From positions 1 through 64,000 of the forward strand of contig CAKQYA010000001.1 of the NCBI GenBank assembly GCA_934293005.1: a stretch of 64,000 bases of DNA, read 5' to 3'. The stretch is from an uncultured Bacteroidaceae bacterium (GTDB lineage Bacteria; Bacteroidota; Bacteroidia; Bacteroidales; Bacteroidaceae). Numbering within the stretch: position 1 is the stretch's first letter; each line of letters starts with the position of its first letter. The notes under the pieces are model-generated. The model did no database searches. It worked only from the letters and a program-made list of their open reading frames with translations, and was not told the DNA's origin. This document shows positions 37,484-47,996 of this stretch, piece by piece. A program made the position numbers and the translations under genes.

Positions 37484-40400
37484 ATGAAGAAAGTATTCTT
37501 ATCAGTAATGCTCTTGTTAGCTGCCTCAAGCTCTTTTGCGCAAAGACAGACAGACAAGTTAGACCGTGGATTGGTGGCAATGAAGGTGAGCGGAGGCGTT
37601 TACCTCAGTTGGCGCATCCTCGGTGAAGAATATTACGACGTTAAATATAATGTGTATCGCGATGGAGTGCAAATCAACGACACGCCGCTTTCAGTGTCAA
37701 ACTTCAAAGACGCAGCAGGATCTGCCACAAGCACCTATACTGTGAAGGCTGTAGTGCGCGGTCAGGAACAGGCTGCATCCAAGTCAGCCACCCCATGGGA
37801 ATCAAGCTACAAAGAAATCAAGCTTAAGCATGAGGGCATCAAAAGCACACTGATACCCAACGATGCCTGCTGCGCAGATGTTGATGGCGACGGAGAGATC
37901 GAGATTCTTATGAAGTTTGACAATGCCAGCGAAGCAAATGCAGGATACCCACGCGAAGGATACAACGGCGAGTACAGCATCTTCGAATGCCTCAAGCAAG
38001 ACGGCACTCGCCTGTGGTGGGTGAATTGCGGCCCTAACATGGGCGACTTCCAGAACAACGAACAAAACATCGTTGCTTACGACTGGGATGGTGACGGATG
38101 CGCCGAAGCTGTGATGCGCGCCACAGACGGCACTGTAATACACATGGCCGACGGCACGACCTATACCGTAGGCAACCCTTCAGTGAATGTGCGCAACGCC
38201 ACTAACGGCGGCATAAACTGGTTTGTGGTGACCAACTCCGAATACCTTGTTTACCTCGACGGCAAGACAGGCAAGCCATACCAGTGCATCAAATATCCGC
38301 TTCCATTGCTTGAAGAAGGAGAAACCGACTACAACAAGGCATGGGGCGTCAGCAAATACGACAACGGTCACCGCGGCTCCAAGCACTTCTTTGGCGCGCC
38401 CTATCTCGATGGCAAGAAGCCAAGCATATTCCTGGCCAGAGGCATCTACACGCGCCACAAGATGATAGCGCTTGATGTTGACCCTGCCACACACACATTG
38501 GTGGAAAGATGGAGATGGAACAACAACTCCAACGGTCCATGGAAAGGACAGGGCTACCACAACTTCTGCATAGCTGACGTTGACCTCGACGGACGAGATG
38601 AGATAGTATACGGCTCAATGGCCATAGACGACAACGGCAAAGGACTGTCCACCACAGGATTGGGCCACGGCGATTCGCAACACTGCAGCGACTTCAACCC
38701 CTACATTCATGGACTTGAAATCTACGCATGCAACGAAGACGACCCTGGCAACAACTACCGTGATGCCACAACAAGCAAGATTTACCACCGATTCAAATCA
38801 AGCAGCGATGACGGACGCGCCATCTGCGGCAACTTCACCAACAGTTTTCCAGGCTCGCTCGGATGCTCTGCCAAAGAAGGAGCCATAAGCACCGTGACCA
38901 ACAATGCCGTGCCAGGCATGGATGCCACAGGCGTATGCACCAACTTCCGCATATACTGGGACGGTGACCTATGTTCTGAGACATTCAACTACGTTAATGG
39001 CAAGAACACCGAAGGCGCTGTCATCAAATATGGAAGCTGGACACCTATATACACATGTGCCGGGTCTCTGACCAACAACGACACCAAGGGCACTCCTTGC
39101 TATCAGGGAGACATCCTCGGCGACTGGCGCGAGGAAATCATCATGCGAACAGCCGACAACAACATACGCATATACTCCACTCCTACACAGACAAAATACC
39201 GCAACTACACATTGTGGCACGACCACCAGTACCGCAACTCTATGGTATGGCAGATGTGCGGATACAACCAAACCCCGCACACAAGCTACTTCCTCGGACA
39301 ACTTGAAAACATCACCATAGCCCCTCCACCTCTCACCACAAGCGGACGCACAGAAGTGGCGAATGGCGGCACCATAAGCAAGAGCCTCGACAGCAAGCAT
39401 GTGCTTGTCTTTGACAATGACAACACCAACATAAGCATCGAGGACGGAGCAAAGCCATACATCGTCACATTCAACGTGCCCACATGGGTGCAAGGCTCCG
39501 CTCCAAGCGAAGCCACAGCAAGCAGCTATAAGATATCACACACCACTTATACTTGCAACGTCACAGGAGGCGGACTCGACGGCGAAGCACGACTCATCAA
39601 GCAAGGCGACGGCGTGCTCAACCTGCCAAAGGCCAACTTCAAACACACTGGCGAGACAAACATCTGGGCCGGCACACTCAACTTCGACGGCACAATGACC
39701 AATTCGCCACTATGGCTCAACCGCTTTGCTGAACTCAACTCCAACGGTGGCACCTTCCGCAGCATCAAGGCCGACTACGCGTCCGTAATCCGTCCAGGAG
39801 GCGAGGATTCCATGGGCAACATCACCACCGACTCCCTTTATCTTGGATTCGGCTCGCGCATTGCCATAGATTTATACAGCGATGGCTTGAATGCCGACAA
39901 GATCAACACCAAGTATCTGAAAGTGGAAAAGAAGACAGGCACAGCCTGGACAACAGCCGGACCTAAATATCTGGCTCCTGTCATTGAGCTCACAGGCCAC
40001 AAAGCAGATGGCGAAAACACTATGGCTTCAGGCAAGTATGTGCTTGGAGATGTGGACAAAATAGAAGGAGATGTCAACGACATCATCATCGAAGGACTCG
40101 CAACCACAAAGAAAGCCCTTTATGTGGAAGATGGCAAACTCGTGCTCGAAATCTACGGATTGCGCAATGCGGCACAGGTGACATGGACAGGCAACGTGGG
40201 CAATGTGTGGAACTTCGCAGGAGACGAGAACTTCACAATCATGAACAATGATGTGGCCGAAGCCACCACCTTCGTGTATTCCGACGATGTGCTTTTTAAT
40301 GACGAAGCAGCACAAAAGACCGTCAACATCGACGAAGAGGTCATACCTAACTCCTTCACCGTGAGCAACACTGCAGGCTACGTCTTCAACGGCAATGGCT

Positions 40401-42148
40401 ACATCGGTGGCGCAGCCTCCTTCACCAAGGAAGGCACAGGCATGGTCACTATAAACAACAGCAACAGCTACACTGGCGGCAACCACCTGAAAGGCGGCGT
40501 CACCAAAGTGTCACAACTCTCAAACCAGTATAACGAGACAGGCAACCTTGGAGGCATCACAAAGACAGCCGACAAGTTCACCATGGAGAACGGAGCTGTG
40601 CTACAGACTTCTGCAGCTGTGGAGATGGGCTCGCTCATGAAGATGGTGGGCGAGGATGGCGGTGTCATCAATGCCTCAGCCGATTTCGTGATGGACGCTC
40701 TCATCAGCGGCACCACTCTCACAAAGAAAGGCAGCGGATGCCTGAAGACACAGAAGGCAAACACTGGCCTCAGCCGACTGGTCATCAACGGAGGGTCTGT
40801 TGCAGCTCAGGCTGGCGATCCTGCCAAGGTTGTTGAAATTCAAAATGGCACTCTATGGGATGATGCGCAAGCCACCACGCATGAAATAAACGTTCCAAGC
40901 GGAAAGAGCGGCACATGGCAGTTGACAGGCGTATACTACACAGCCTACAGGAACAAGCTCACAGGCGGCGGCACATTGACCATCGTGCCACGCAACACCG
41001 TGCAGCGAGTGCGCTTGTCAGGCAACTGGTCCGCATTCACAGGAACCATCAAGCACGTGACAAAGAACATCTGCCTGCCTCTCGACGCCACCACGGGCTT
41101 GGCCAATGGCACTCTCGACATTGCCGACGGCTGCTCGGTCAGCAACGTGTGCAAGACATTCAAGATAGGCAAACTGACAGGAAAAGGCTCTCTCCTGCAT
41201 CCTATAGCCAACTTCCAAAACTCTTCCGCCGTCAACGGAAGCAACACATGGCAAGTGGGCAACTCCAAGGAGATAGGAGGCGACTTCACCTTCGATGGCG
41301 TAATGCATGATGAAGGAGGCAGCAACAAGTGCAACTTCGATAAGATCGGCTCGTGCAAGATGACCGTATCAGGCGAATGGACCAACTCAGGCACAGTGAA
41401 AGTGAGCGGTGGCGAACTCTTCATAAAGTCGGGTTCCACCTTGGGCAGCGGTTCACTGACAGTCAATGCAGGCGCAAAGCTTTCAGGCACCACAAAGGCA
41501 GGCAAGCCTATGACCAACAGCTCATTCACCATCAACGGTGAGATTCAGCCTGGATCATACGCCACTGCTGTCACAGGCAGCATCAACTTCAATGGCAAGA
41601 ACGTCACCTTCGGCGCTGCATCAAGAATCGTTGTCGGCCTCAGAAAATCTGCTGCCAGCGCATCTGCTCCAGGCAACAGCTACCTGACCAACATCGGCAC
41701 TCTGAAACTCACAGCCGGAGCTACCGTGGCACCATTCATCAGTGAGGCAAACATGGATAACCTCACTAAGGACGAGAACACTCCAGACATATTCTATGTG
41801 TGGACCGACGCCAAGACAGTGAATATCACTGGCACGCTCAACTTCGACCTTCCACAACTTCCTTCATACAACTACTGGGACACAAGCGACATCGCAAAAG
41901 GCATTCTCTATGTGAAGTGCGACGCAGAGAAGTATCAGGAGTTCATCACAGGCATTAACGGCATCGATGCCGACGAAGTGGTCGACGTCACTGTGACAAA
42001 CATGAACGGTGTCAGCGTGATGACCTATACCTGCCCAATGGGAAGCGTGATGTCTACTGCAAAGCATTCGACCCTTGTCGACGGCATCTACATGCTCAAC
42101 GTAAAGACCGCTGACGGCAAGACTAAAACAATCAAGATGTTGAAATAA
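37484..42148 (+). CDS. Secreted rhamnogalacturonan lyase (PL11) with beta-strand repeats
   Basis: A 1554-residue secreted enzyme. Signal peptide about 1-19 (SSFAQ). Residues about 22-610 are a PL11 rhamnogalacturonan lyase, which cleaves the rhamnogalacturonan-I backbone: MKVSGGVYLSWRILGEE, CCADVDGDGEIEILMKFD, YDWDGDGCAEAVMRATDG, DVDLDGRDEIVYGSM, GDILGDWREEIIMR and the Ca-binding DxDGDG repeats of its propeller. About 615-1460 hold autotransporter-associated beta-strand repeats (GDGVLNLPKANFKHTGE at 707; GTGMVTINNSNSYTGG at 984). The end (MYTCPMG-like strand, DGIYMLNVKTADGKTKTIK) is a type IX sorting-like domain. PL11 enzymes usually lack such a long repeat region. Confidence 0.9.
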   Translation: MKKVFLSVMLLLAASSSFAQRQTDKLDRGLVAMKVSGGVYLSWRILGEEYYDVKYNVYRDGVQINDTPLSVSNFKDAAGSATSTYTVKAVVRGQEQAASKSATPWESSYKEIKLKHEGIKSTLIPNDACCADVDGDGEIEILMKFDNASEANAGYPREGYNGEYSIFECLKQDGTRLWWVNCGPNMGDFQNNEQNIVAYDWDGDGCAEAVMRATDGTVIHMADGTTYTVGNPSVNVRNATNGGINWFVVTNSEYLVYLDGKTGKPYQCIKYPLPLLEEGETDYNKAWGVSKYDNGHRGSKHFFGAPYLDGKKPSIFLARGIYTRHKMIALDVDPATHTLVERWRWNNNSNGPWKGQGYHNFCIADVDLDGRDEIVYGSMAIDDNGKGLSTTGLGHGDSQHCSDFNPYIHGLEIYACNEDDPGNNYRDATTSKIYHRFKSSSDDGRAICGNFTNSFPGSLGCSAKEGAISTVTNNAVPGMDATGVCTNFRIYWDGDLCSETFNYVNGKNTEGAVIKYGSWTPIYTCAGSLTNNDTKGTPCYQGDILGDWREEIIMRTADNNIRIYSTPTQTKYRNYTLWHDHQYRNSMVWQMCGYNQTPHTSYFLGQLENITIAPPPLTTSGRTEVANGGTISKSLDSKHVLVFDNDNTNISIEDGAKPYIVTFNVPTWVQGSAPSEATASSYKISHTTYTCNVTGGGLDGEARLIKQGDGVLNLPKANFKHTGETNIWAGTLNFDGTMTNSPLWLNRFAELNSNGGTFRSIKADYASVIRPGGEDSMGNITTDSLYLGFGSRIAIDLYSDGLNADKINTKYLKVEKKTGTAWTTAGPKYLAPVIELTGHKADGENTMASGKYVLGDVDKIEGDVNDIIIEGLATTKKALYVEDGKLVLEIYGLRNAAQVTWTGNVGNVWNFAGDENFTIMNNDVAEATTFVYSDDVLFNDEAAQKTVNIDEEVIPNSFTVSNTAGYVFNGNGYIGGAASFTKEGTGMVTINNSNSYTGGNHLKGGVTKVSQLSNQYNETGNLGGITKTADKFTMENGAVLQTSAAVEMGSLMKMVGEDGGVINASADFVMDALISGTTLTKKGSGCLKTQKANTGLSRLVINGGSVAAQAGDPAKVVEIQNGTLWDDAQATTHEINVPSGKSGTWQLTGVYYTAYRNKLTGGGTLTIVPRNTVQRVRLSGNWSAFTGTIKHVTKNICLPLDATTGLANGTLDIADGCSVSNVCKTFKIGKLTGKGSLLHPIANFQNSSAVNGSNTWQVGNSKEIGGDFTFDGVMHDEGGSNKCNFDKIGSCKMTVSGEWTNSGTVKVSGGELFIKSGSTLGSGSLTVNAGAKLSGTTKAGKPMTNSSFTINGEIQPGSYATAVTGSINFNGKNVTFGAASRIVVGLRKSAASASAPGNSYLTNIGTLKLTAGATVAPFISEANMDNLTKDENTPDIFYVWTDAKTVNITGTLNFDLPQLPSYNYWDTSDIAKGILYVKCDAEKYQEFITGINGIDADEVVDVTVTNMNGVSVMTYTCPMGSVMSTAKHSTLVDGIYMLNVKTADGKTKTIKMLK

Positions 42149-42220
42149 AGTTGGAAAAGATGTTGTGATAAAAACAATCCCAACTATTATAATGTAAAAT
42201 TACCTTAAAACATTGTTAAA

Positions 42221-42255
42221 AAAGGAGTGAAATGTTTGAAGTTTCGCTCCTTTTT
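42221..42255 (+). terminator. Terminator of PL11 gene
   Basis: Stem AAAGGAGTGAAA / TTTCGCTCCTTT with a 9-nt loop and a T5 tract, 72 bp after the stop. The following stretch 42256-42454 shows no gene; TAACTTTG at 42430-42437 could be a promoter for the next gene but would leave a leader of only about 10 nt. Confidence 0.88.
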
Positions 42256-42454
42256 CGTTTCTTTGCAACTGATATAATAAAGATTGTTTAGGAGGGCATC
42301 ATAGGATTGAAATATAATTATCAGAAAAAACATATCATATCATAAGCAAGACGCCCGCAACCAATATAACATTATAGCAAGAAGTATAAAACAAGAAGCA
42401 TAAAAACTAATTTTATTTAAATTAACTATTAACTTTGAATTAACAACTAACTGT

Positions 42455-45400
42455 ATGAAGAATCTATTTACGTTCGCGTTTACAGCTTCGTTCATGTTGG
42501 GTGTCAGCACTGTATCTGCTCAGACAGAATACACAGTGATCAGGAACATTCCGCTGACGAACGCTGACTTCACGGCAGACGCTCCATTGAGCGGCATTGA
42601 GAGAATCTACACTTACGACAGAGACATGCCAGATGCAGGCGCTGGCGCTGATGGAATTGGCCGTTTTGGCCTTCAGCCTATCACAGGATGGACAGCCAAC
42701 ATACCATCTGACAACATCAAGACCCCAGACAGAACAGACGGAGCCAATGCCAAAGCTGCAGGCATCTTCACTTACAATGATGAAAACTCAGGCGAGCTTA
42801 CCGGCGTGGGTCTTGGCGGCACATTCTATGCTCCCTACGCTCCAGAAGGCTCAACACAAGGCTTGGGCCTTGTCAGTGTTTGGAGCAGTGAGGCTTACTA
42901 CACTCAGGACGTGTCACTCACGCCTGGAGCATACAAGCTTACAGCCATATTGCAAAACACAGCAGGCGGTGCAGACATCACCAATCGTTTCGGATTCATC
43001 GCATCCGACACAGAGTCGTACATGTCAACTACAAAGAACTATCCTGCTGGCGCTGACCAATGGATTGAAGACGTAGTCATATTCAAAATCGACAAGGCTG
43101 TCAACGGCAAGGTTTCCATAGGCTACGTGGCAGGCGATGCAGGTTCAGCAAAATGCCCGCACATCTTCTACGACAAAATCACGCTGGAAGAGATTGACCC
43201 AGCACCACTTAACAAGGCAGAGGTTGACAAACTGAAGGAAACGCTCGCTGAGGTTATTGAACAGGCTGAATTCTACGGTGTGAGCACAAAAGAGGCCACA
43301 GACGTCTACAACGACGAGAACGCCACTCTCGAAGACGTGCAGAACGCCATCGACGCCCTTAAAGCAAGCATCAAGAACGACAGAAAGGATCTCTCCGCAT
43401 TCTTCTTCCGCAATGCGCACTTTGATGAGGACGAGGCCATTCCTGAAGACAATGGCATCTGCACATACGATTATGACAAGGAGAAAAACAATGTTAACTA
43501 TAGTGGCATGCAGGAAGTCTCGTCATGGGTAGCAAGCAACCCAGGTGAGAACGGACGCGCTGCAGGCATTTTCTCTGTAGGCAGCAACTCTTTCCTCGGC
43601 GGCAAGGGTTTCGTCGGTCCTAAAGACCTCTCTAACGGAGAGACAGAGGGCAAGGTGCTCGGCTTTGTCTCATGCTGGGGCGGCGTTGCAAGCTACACAC
43701 AGAGCGTGAGCCTTCCTAAGGGCAAATACACTCTTGAGATCTCTTATTACAATTCAGAGAATTCGAATGAAGAGGTAGACATAGCAAAGAACCTCATGGG
43801 CTTCGTGTCAAACGAAGGTGTTGAGCATTACGGCAAGACCGTATCATTCCCAGGAGGCAAGTGGACAACAGAGACCATCCAGTTTGAGCTCACAGAAGAG
43901 ACTGCAGGCAATTTCTCCATGGGCTACCAAGCTGCTGGAATAGGTTCCAAAGAGCAGCCTCACCTCTTCATTGACGGTATTTCCCTCTACTACTCAGGCG
44001 AGATGGACATCGACCCATCACTCTTTGCGCTCCAGGCATCAGTGAATTCTGCAAAGGAGTATGAGTCTGAATACTTCAACACAGAATTGCAATCGCAGCT
44101 CAACGAGCTTATCAGCAAAGGCGATGACCTCATTGCTGACAACAGTTCAGACGCAGAGGAAAACACAGCTACCGCACAGGCTATCAACGACCTTCTCCCT
44201 ATCGTGAAGGCCAACGTCAAAGCGTATGAAGACCTCGCCACATTCAAGGACGAGACTCTTGCAGCTGCTGATGAGAAGTATGCGGAAGTGTCACAGGTGT
44301 CTGGCAAGCTGGCAGACCTCATCGACGCAGCAGAAGAGGCATACAACGACAGAACATGGAACACAGAGAAAATCAATGAGACAATAGCTTCTCTCCCTGG
44401 CATTATCAAGACAGGCGTTCAGGAAGCATTCGACGCAGCTGTTGAAAGCGGTGAAGTGCCAGAAGGCGGTCTCGACATCTCCGTTCTTTACAGCCAGCTC
44501 GCCTACACATACAATGCCAGTGCTTTGGCAGGTGGAAATGTTCCAGACAAGGAATGGTCTTACGGCGATGCAAGCAATTTCAAGACACAGTATGGCACAG
44601 CTGAGGTATGGAACCAGAGTCCATTCCAGGTAAGCCGCACACTTAAGGAAATGCCTGCAGGCACATACACCATCACCACAAAGGGCTTCTTCCGCAACGC
44701 AGGCAACGCTGAGAACCTCGCAAACGCTGCCGCCCCAGATTACAAGCCAGAGGCATCAGTGTTTGCCGGCTTAAACAAGACAGCTCTTGTCAATATAGCA
44801 GACCTTGTCTCAAATACAGAGATTGAGGGATGGGAAAACGTTGACGGCGTTTACGTTCCAAACAACCAGAAGGCAGGATACGACATCTTCAACAACGACG
44901 AATACACAGACGCTGTTCAGAAGTCGGTGCAGACTGTGCTCACAGAAGCAGGCGACCTCACATTCGGTGTTAAGGCAAGCCAGATGAACGGCAACAGCTG
45001 GGTGCTTTGGTACAGCTTTGAGGTCAAGTACAACGGCGCAATCGACAACGACGTGCTGAAGGCAGGCCTCAACGAAGCAGTAGCAGAGGCTGAGGCTTAC
45101 ATGAATGACAACATCGACAACATGAATGCTGCAGGCAAGACAAATGCCGAGACAGCCATAGAGACAGCCAAGGAAGCTGCAAGCAGCTCTGACACTGAGG
45201 TAATCAATGCAGCTATCAACACAGCAGTTAACTCTGTCGCTGACATGAAGGCCAACGTCGAAGCAATGACTGCATTCAGCACAGCTAAAGATGCACTCGA
45301 CAAGGCGCCAGAAGAGGAAGGAGCAATCCATACAGACAAGGCTTTGGCCGCTTACGAAGCAGCTCAAGCAAAGGCTGACAACATTGACGAGTATGCTACA

Positions 45401-46120
45401 AAAGACATCATCGCTCTCATAGAAGAGATGAATACAGCAGCTGCTCTCTTCAGAATACCTGACACTACAGGCGCTGCTGACGATAATGCTATCGACATGA
45501 CTTGCGTCATCGTCAACCCTGACTTCGAGAATGAAGAGGACGGCCTGAAGGGCTGGTCTTACAACAAGGGAAAGGACACCCAGGCTGCAGACAACAGCAA
45601 TGACACATACCATGTTGAAAACGCAAGCAACAACAAGGTGTTCAACACATGGACTGACAATATCCCAGAGGGCGGCCTCTACGTGTCACAGTCGCTCAAG
45701 GCTCTTCCTGCAGGAACATACGAACTGACTGTTCTCGTAGCATCAGACAAGGGCAACACCATCAACGTGAGCGCACAGAGCAACGCAGAAGGCGCAGAAG
45801 CTTATGGTTACGCTGTCGAGACAGCAAACGACAAGAACATCGGTGAGGATGTGACTGTCATCTTCCAGGTGAAGGAAGGTGAGGACATCACAATCAAGGT
45901 CCAGAGCAACTCTTGGTTCAAGGCCGACAACTTCCGCCTCCAGTACTTCGGCGCAAACAGCCAGAAGGAGACTACAGGCGTTGATGGCATCGAAGAGTCG
46001 GCTGACGCTGAAATAGCAGCTATCTACAACGCTGCAGGAGCTAAGGTCAATGCTCTTGTCAAGGGTGTGAACATCATCACTTACAAGAACGGTGCAACAA
46101 AGAAGGTTATCCTCAAATAA
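42455..46120 (+). CDS. Large secreted protein of unknown function, 1221 aa
   Basis: Signal peptide about 1-22 (ending VSAQ). No enzyme motif is recognised. At least four beta-sandwich-like modules alternate with helical linkers: about 25-250, 315-525, 670-860 and 1000-1170, each with a YTQDVSLTPGAYKLTA / YTQSVSLPKGKYTLEI / SLKALPAGTYELTV strand typical of carbohydrate-binding jelly rolls. The linkers (about 253-308, 530-665, 865-985) are Ala/Glu/Lys-rich like FIVAR repeats. The tail (INAITYKNGATKKVILK-like) resembles type IX sorting ends. It shares its design with the 818-aa protein at 34663 and flanks a pectin lyase, so surface glycan binding is plausible. Confidence 0.8.
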   Translation: MKNLFTFAFTASFMLGVSTVSAQTEYTVIRNIPLTNADFTADAPLSGIERIYTYDRDMPDAGAGADGIGRFGLQPITGWTANIPSDNIKTPDRTDGANAKAAGIFTYNDENSGELTGVGLGGTFYAPYAPEGSTQGLGLVSVWSSEAYYTQDVSLTPGAYKLTAILQNTAGGADITNRFGFIASDTESYMSTTKNYPAGADQWIEDVVIFKIDKAVNGKVSIGYVAGDAGSAKCPHIFYDKITLEEIDPAPLNKAEVDKLKETLAEVIEQAEFYGVSTKEATDVYNDENATLEDVQNAIDALKASIKNDRKDLSAFFFRNAHFDEDEAIPEDNGICTYDYDKEKNNVNYSGMQEVSSWVASNPGENGRAAGIFSVGSNSFLGGKGFVGPKDLSNGETEGKVLGFVSCWGGVASYTQSVSLPKGKYTLEISYYNSENSNEEVDIAKNLMGFVSNEGVEHYGKTVSFPGGKWTTETIQFELTEETAGNFSMGYQAAGIGSKEQPHLFIDGISLYYSGEMDIDPSLFALQASVNSAKEYESEYFNTELQSQLNELISKGDDLIADNSSDAEENTATAQAINDLLPIVKANVKAYEDLATFKDETLAAADEKYAEVSQVSGKLADLIDAAEEAYNDRTWNTEKINETIASLPGIIKTGVQEAFDAAVESGEVPEGGLDISVLYSQLAYTYNASALAGGNVPDKEWSYGDASNFKTQYGTAEVWNQSPFQVSRTLKEMPAGTYTITTKGFFRNAGNAENLANAAAPDYKPEASVFAGLNKTALVNIADLVSNTEIEGWENVDGVYVPNNQKAGYDIFNNDEYTDAVQKSVQTVLTEAGDLTFGVKASQMNGNSWVLWYSFEVKYNGAIDNDVLKAGLNEAVAEAEAYMNDNIDNMNAAGKTNAETAIETAKEAASSSDTEVINAAINTAVNSVADMKANVEAMTAFSTAKDALDKAPEEEGAIHTDKALAAYEAAQAKADNIDEYATKDIIALIEEMNTAAALFRIPDTTGAADDNAIDMTCVIVNPDFENEEDGLKGWSYNKGKDTQAADNSNDTYHVENASNNKVFNTWTDNIPEGGLYVSQSLKALPAGTYELTVLVASDKGNTINVSAQSNAEGAEAYGYAVETANDKNIGEDVTVIFQVKEGEDITIKVQSNSWFKADNFRLQYFGANSQKETTGVDGIEESADAEIAAIYNAAGAKVNALVKGVNIITYKNGATKKVILK

Positions 46121-46149
46121 GAATAACACACTTTACAAATGATATGATT

Positions 46150-46183
46150 GGACGCAAGACCACACGGCCTTGCGTCCTTTTTT
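46150..46183 (+). terminator. Terminator of the 1221-aa protein gene
   Basis: Stem GGACGCAAG / CTTGCGTCC with a 10-nt loop and a T6 tract, 30 bp after the stop. Confidence 0.88.
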
Positions 46184-46238
46184 CATGCCCGTTTTGACAA
46201 ATAGAAACTTTTTCCTTGCAGATGAACAGATAAAACGC

Positions 46239-46246
46239 TAACTTTG
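46239..46246 (+). promoter_or_regulatory. -7 element of fhs
   Basis: TAACTTTG, 48 bp upstream of the fhs ATG, with CTTG about 20 nt further upstream. Confidence 0.65.
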
Positions 46247-46294
46247 CAATCCCACAAGTTCTATATTTCATTGATGATATAATCAAACTTATTC

Positions 46295-47962
46295 ATGAAG
46301 ACAGATATTGAGATAGCTCGTGAATGCAAACTGAGCAACATTCAGGAGATAGCAAGCAAGATTGACATTCCACTTGACAAACTTGAGATGTACGGCAAAT
46401 ACATCGCCAAAGTGCCTGAAACACTCATCGACGAGAAGAAGGTGGAAAAAAGCAATCTTATTCTGGTCACAGCCATAACGCCAACAAAAGCTGGCATAGG
46501 CAAAACCACAGTGAGCATAGGCCTTGCTCTTGGCCTTAGCAAGCTTGGCAAGAAGACTGTGTGCGCTCTGAGAGAGCCATCACTCGGACCTTGCTTCGGC
46601 GTGAAAGGAGGAGCGGCAGGCGGTGGACACGCACAGGTGCTGCCTATGGAAAAAATCAACCTCCATTTCACAGGCGACTTCCACGCAATCACTTCCGCTC
46701 ACAACATGATTGCAGCCTTGCTCGACAATTATATTTATCAGCACCGCGAGGAAGGCTTTGCCCTGAAGGAAGTGCTGTGGAAGCGAGTGCTCGACATCAA
46801 CGACCGCAACCTGCGCACCGTGGTGACAGGACTTGGGGCAAAGACTGACGGAATACCAGCAGAAAGCGGATTCGACATTACACCAGCATCAGAGATTATG
46901 GCTGTGCTCTGCCTTTCAAAGAATCTCGACGACTTGCGCCGGCGCATAGGCAACATCATTGTTGGCATCAAGGTGGACGACACGCCATTCCGCGTGAAAG
47001 ACATGGGCGTGGACGGAGCCATCACCGTATTGCTCATGGACGCCATTCATCCCAACCTCGTGCAGACCACCGAGCAGACTCCTGCGTTTGTGCATGGAGG
47101 TCCTTTCGCCAACATAGCGCATGGATGCAACACCATCATAGCCACACGCATGGCAATGACATTCGCCGACTATGTGGTGACAGAGGCAGGCTTCGGAGCA
47201 GACCTCGGAGCAGAGAAGTTCTTCAACATCAAATGCCGCAAGAGCGGACTGACCCCCAAGCTCACCATCATCGTGGCAACGACACAGGGACTGAAAATGC
47301 ATGGCGGCGTGCCTATCGAACACATCAAAGAGCCTAACGCTGATGGCCTGATGGAGGGATGCAAGAATCTGGACCGCCACATAGCCAACATGCAGAGCTT
47401 CGGCCAAACCGTGATGGTGGCATTCAACCGCTATGCCACAGACACTGACGAAGAGGTGGAGATGCTTCGCAGCCATTGCGAGAAGATGGGTGTGGGCTTC
47501 GCTGCCAACAACGCTTTCATGGAAGGCGGCGAAGGCGCCAAAGAACTGGCACAGCTTGTCATCGACACTATAGAGAAGAAACCTTCAGGACCGCTTACGC
47601 TCACTTATGACGACAACGACGACATAAAGACAAAGATTGAGAAAGTGGCAAGAAAGATTTATGGCGCTGACGGCGTCACCTTCAGCAAGACAGCGGAGAA
47701 GATGCTCATGCGCATAGAGAAGCTTGGCCTCGAAGACTACCCTGTCTGCATAGCCAAGACACAGTATTCATTCTCAGCCGACCCTACAAAGTATGGATGT
47801 CCCACAGGCTTCACCATCAACATACGCGACCTTGTCATCAACACTGGCTCCGAAATGATTGTGGCCATAGCTGGCAACATCATGCGCATGCCAGGCTTGA
47901 ACAGATCGCCGCAAGCAGAACGAATCACCATCGTCGACGGGCTTATAGAAGGATTAAGCTGA
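46295..47962 (+). CDS. fhs: Formate--tetrahydrofolate ligase
   Basis: ATP-dependent ligase, 555 aa, making 10-formyl-THF from formate for purine and other C1 uses. The P loop [11 protein letters not shown] (residues about 66-76) and the segments [22 protein letters not shown] and [19 protein letters not shown] are intact, and the length is standard. It stands alone with its own promoter and is likely to use formate from the pyruvate formate-lyase encoded 34 kb upstream. Cytoplasmic. Confidence 0.97.
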   Translation: MKTDIEIARECKLSNIQEIASKIDIPLDKLEMYGKYIAKVPETLIDEKKVEKSNLILVTAITPTKAGIGKTTVSIGLALGLSKLGKKTVCALREPSLGPCFGVKGGAAGGGHAQVLPMEKINLHFTGDFHAITSAHNMIAALLDNYIYQHREEGFALKEVLWKRVLDINDRNLRTVVTGLGAKTDGIPAESGFDITPASEIMAVLCLSKNLDDLRRRIGNIIVGIKVDDTPFRVKDMGVDGAITVLLMDAIHPNLVQTTEQTPAFVHGGPFANIAHGCNTIIATRMAMTFADYVVTEAGFGADLGAEKFFNIKCRKSGLTPKLTIIVATTQGLKMHGGVPIEHIKEPNADGLMEGCKNLDRHIANMQSFGQTVMVAFNRYATDTDEEVEMLRSHCEKMGVGFAANNAFMEGGEGAKELAQLVIDTIEKKPSGPLTLTYDDNDDIKTKIEKVARKIYGADGVTFSKTAEKMLMRIEKLGLEDYPVCIAKTQYSFSADPTKYGCPTGFTINIRDLVINTGSEMIVAIAGNIMRMPGLNRSPQAERITIVDGLIEGLS

Positions 47963-47996
47963 GAGAAAAGAACCACAAAGAGGAAAGCGGCATGCG

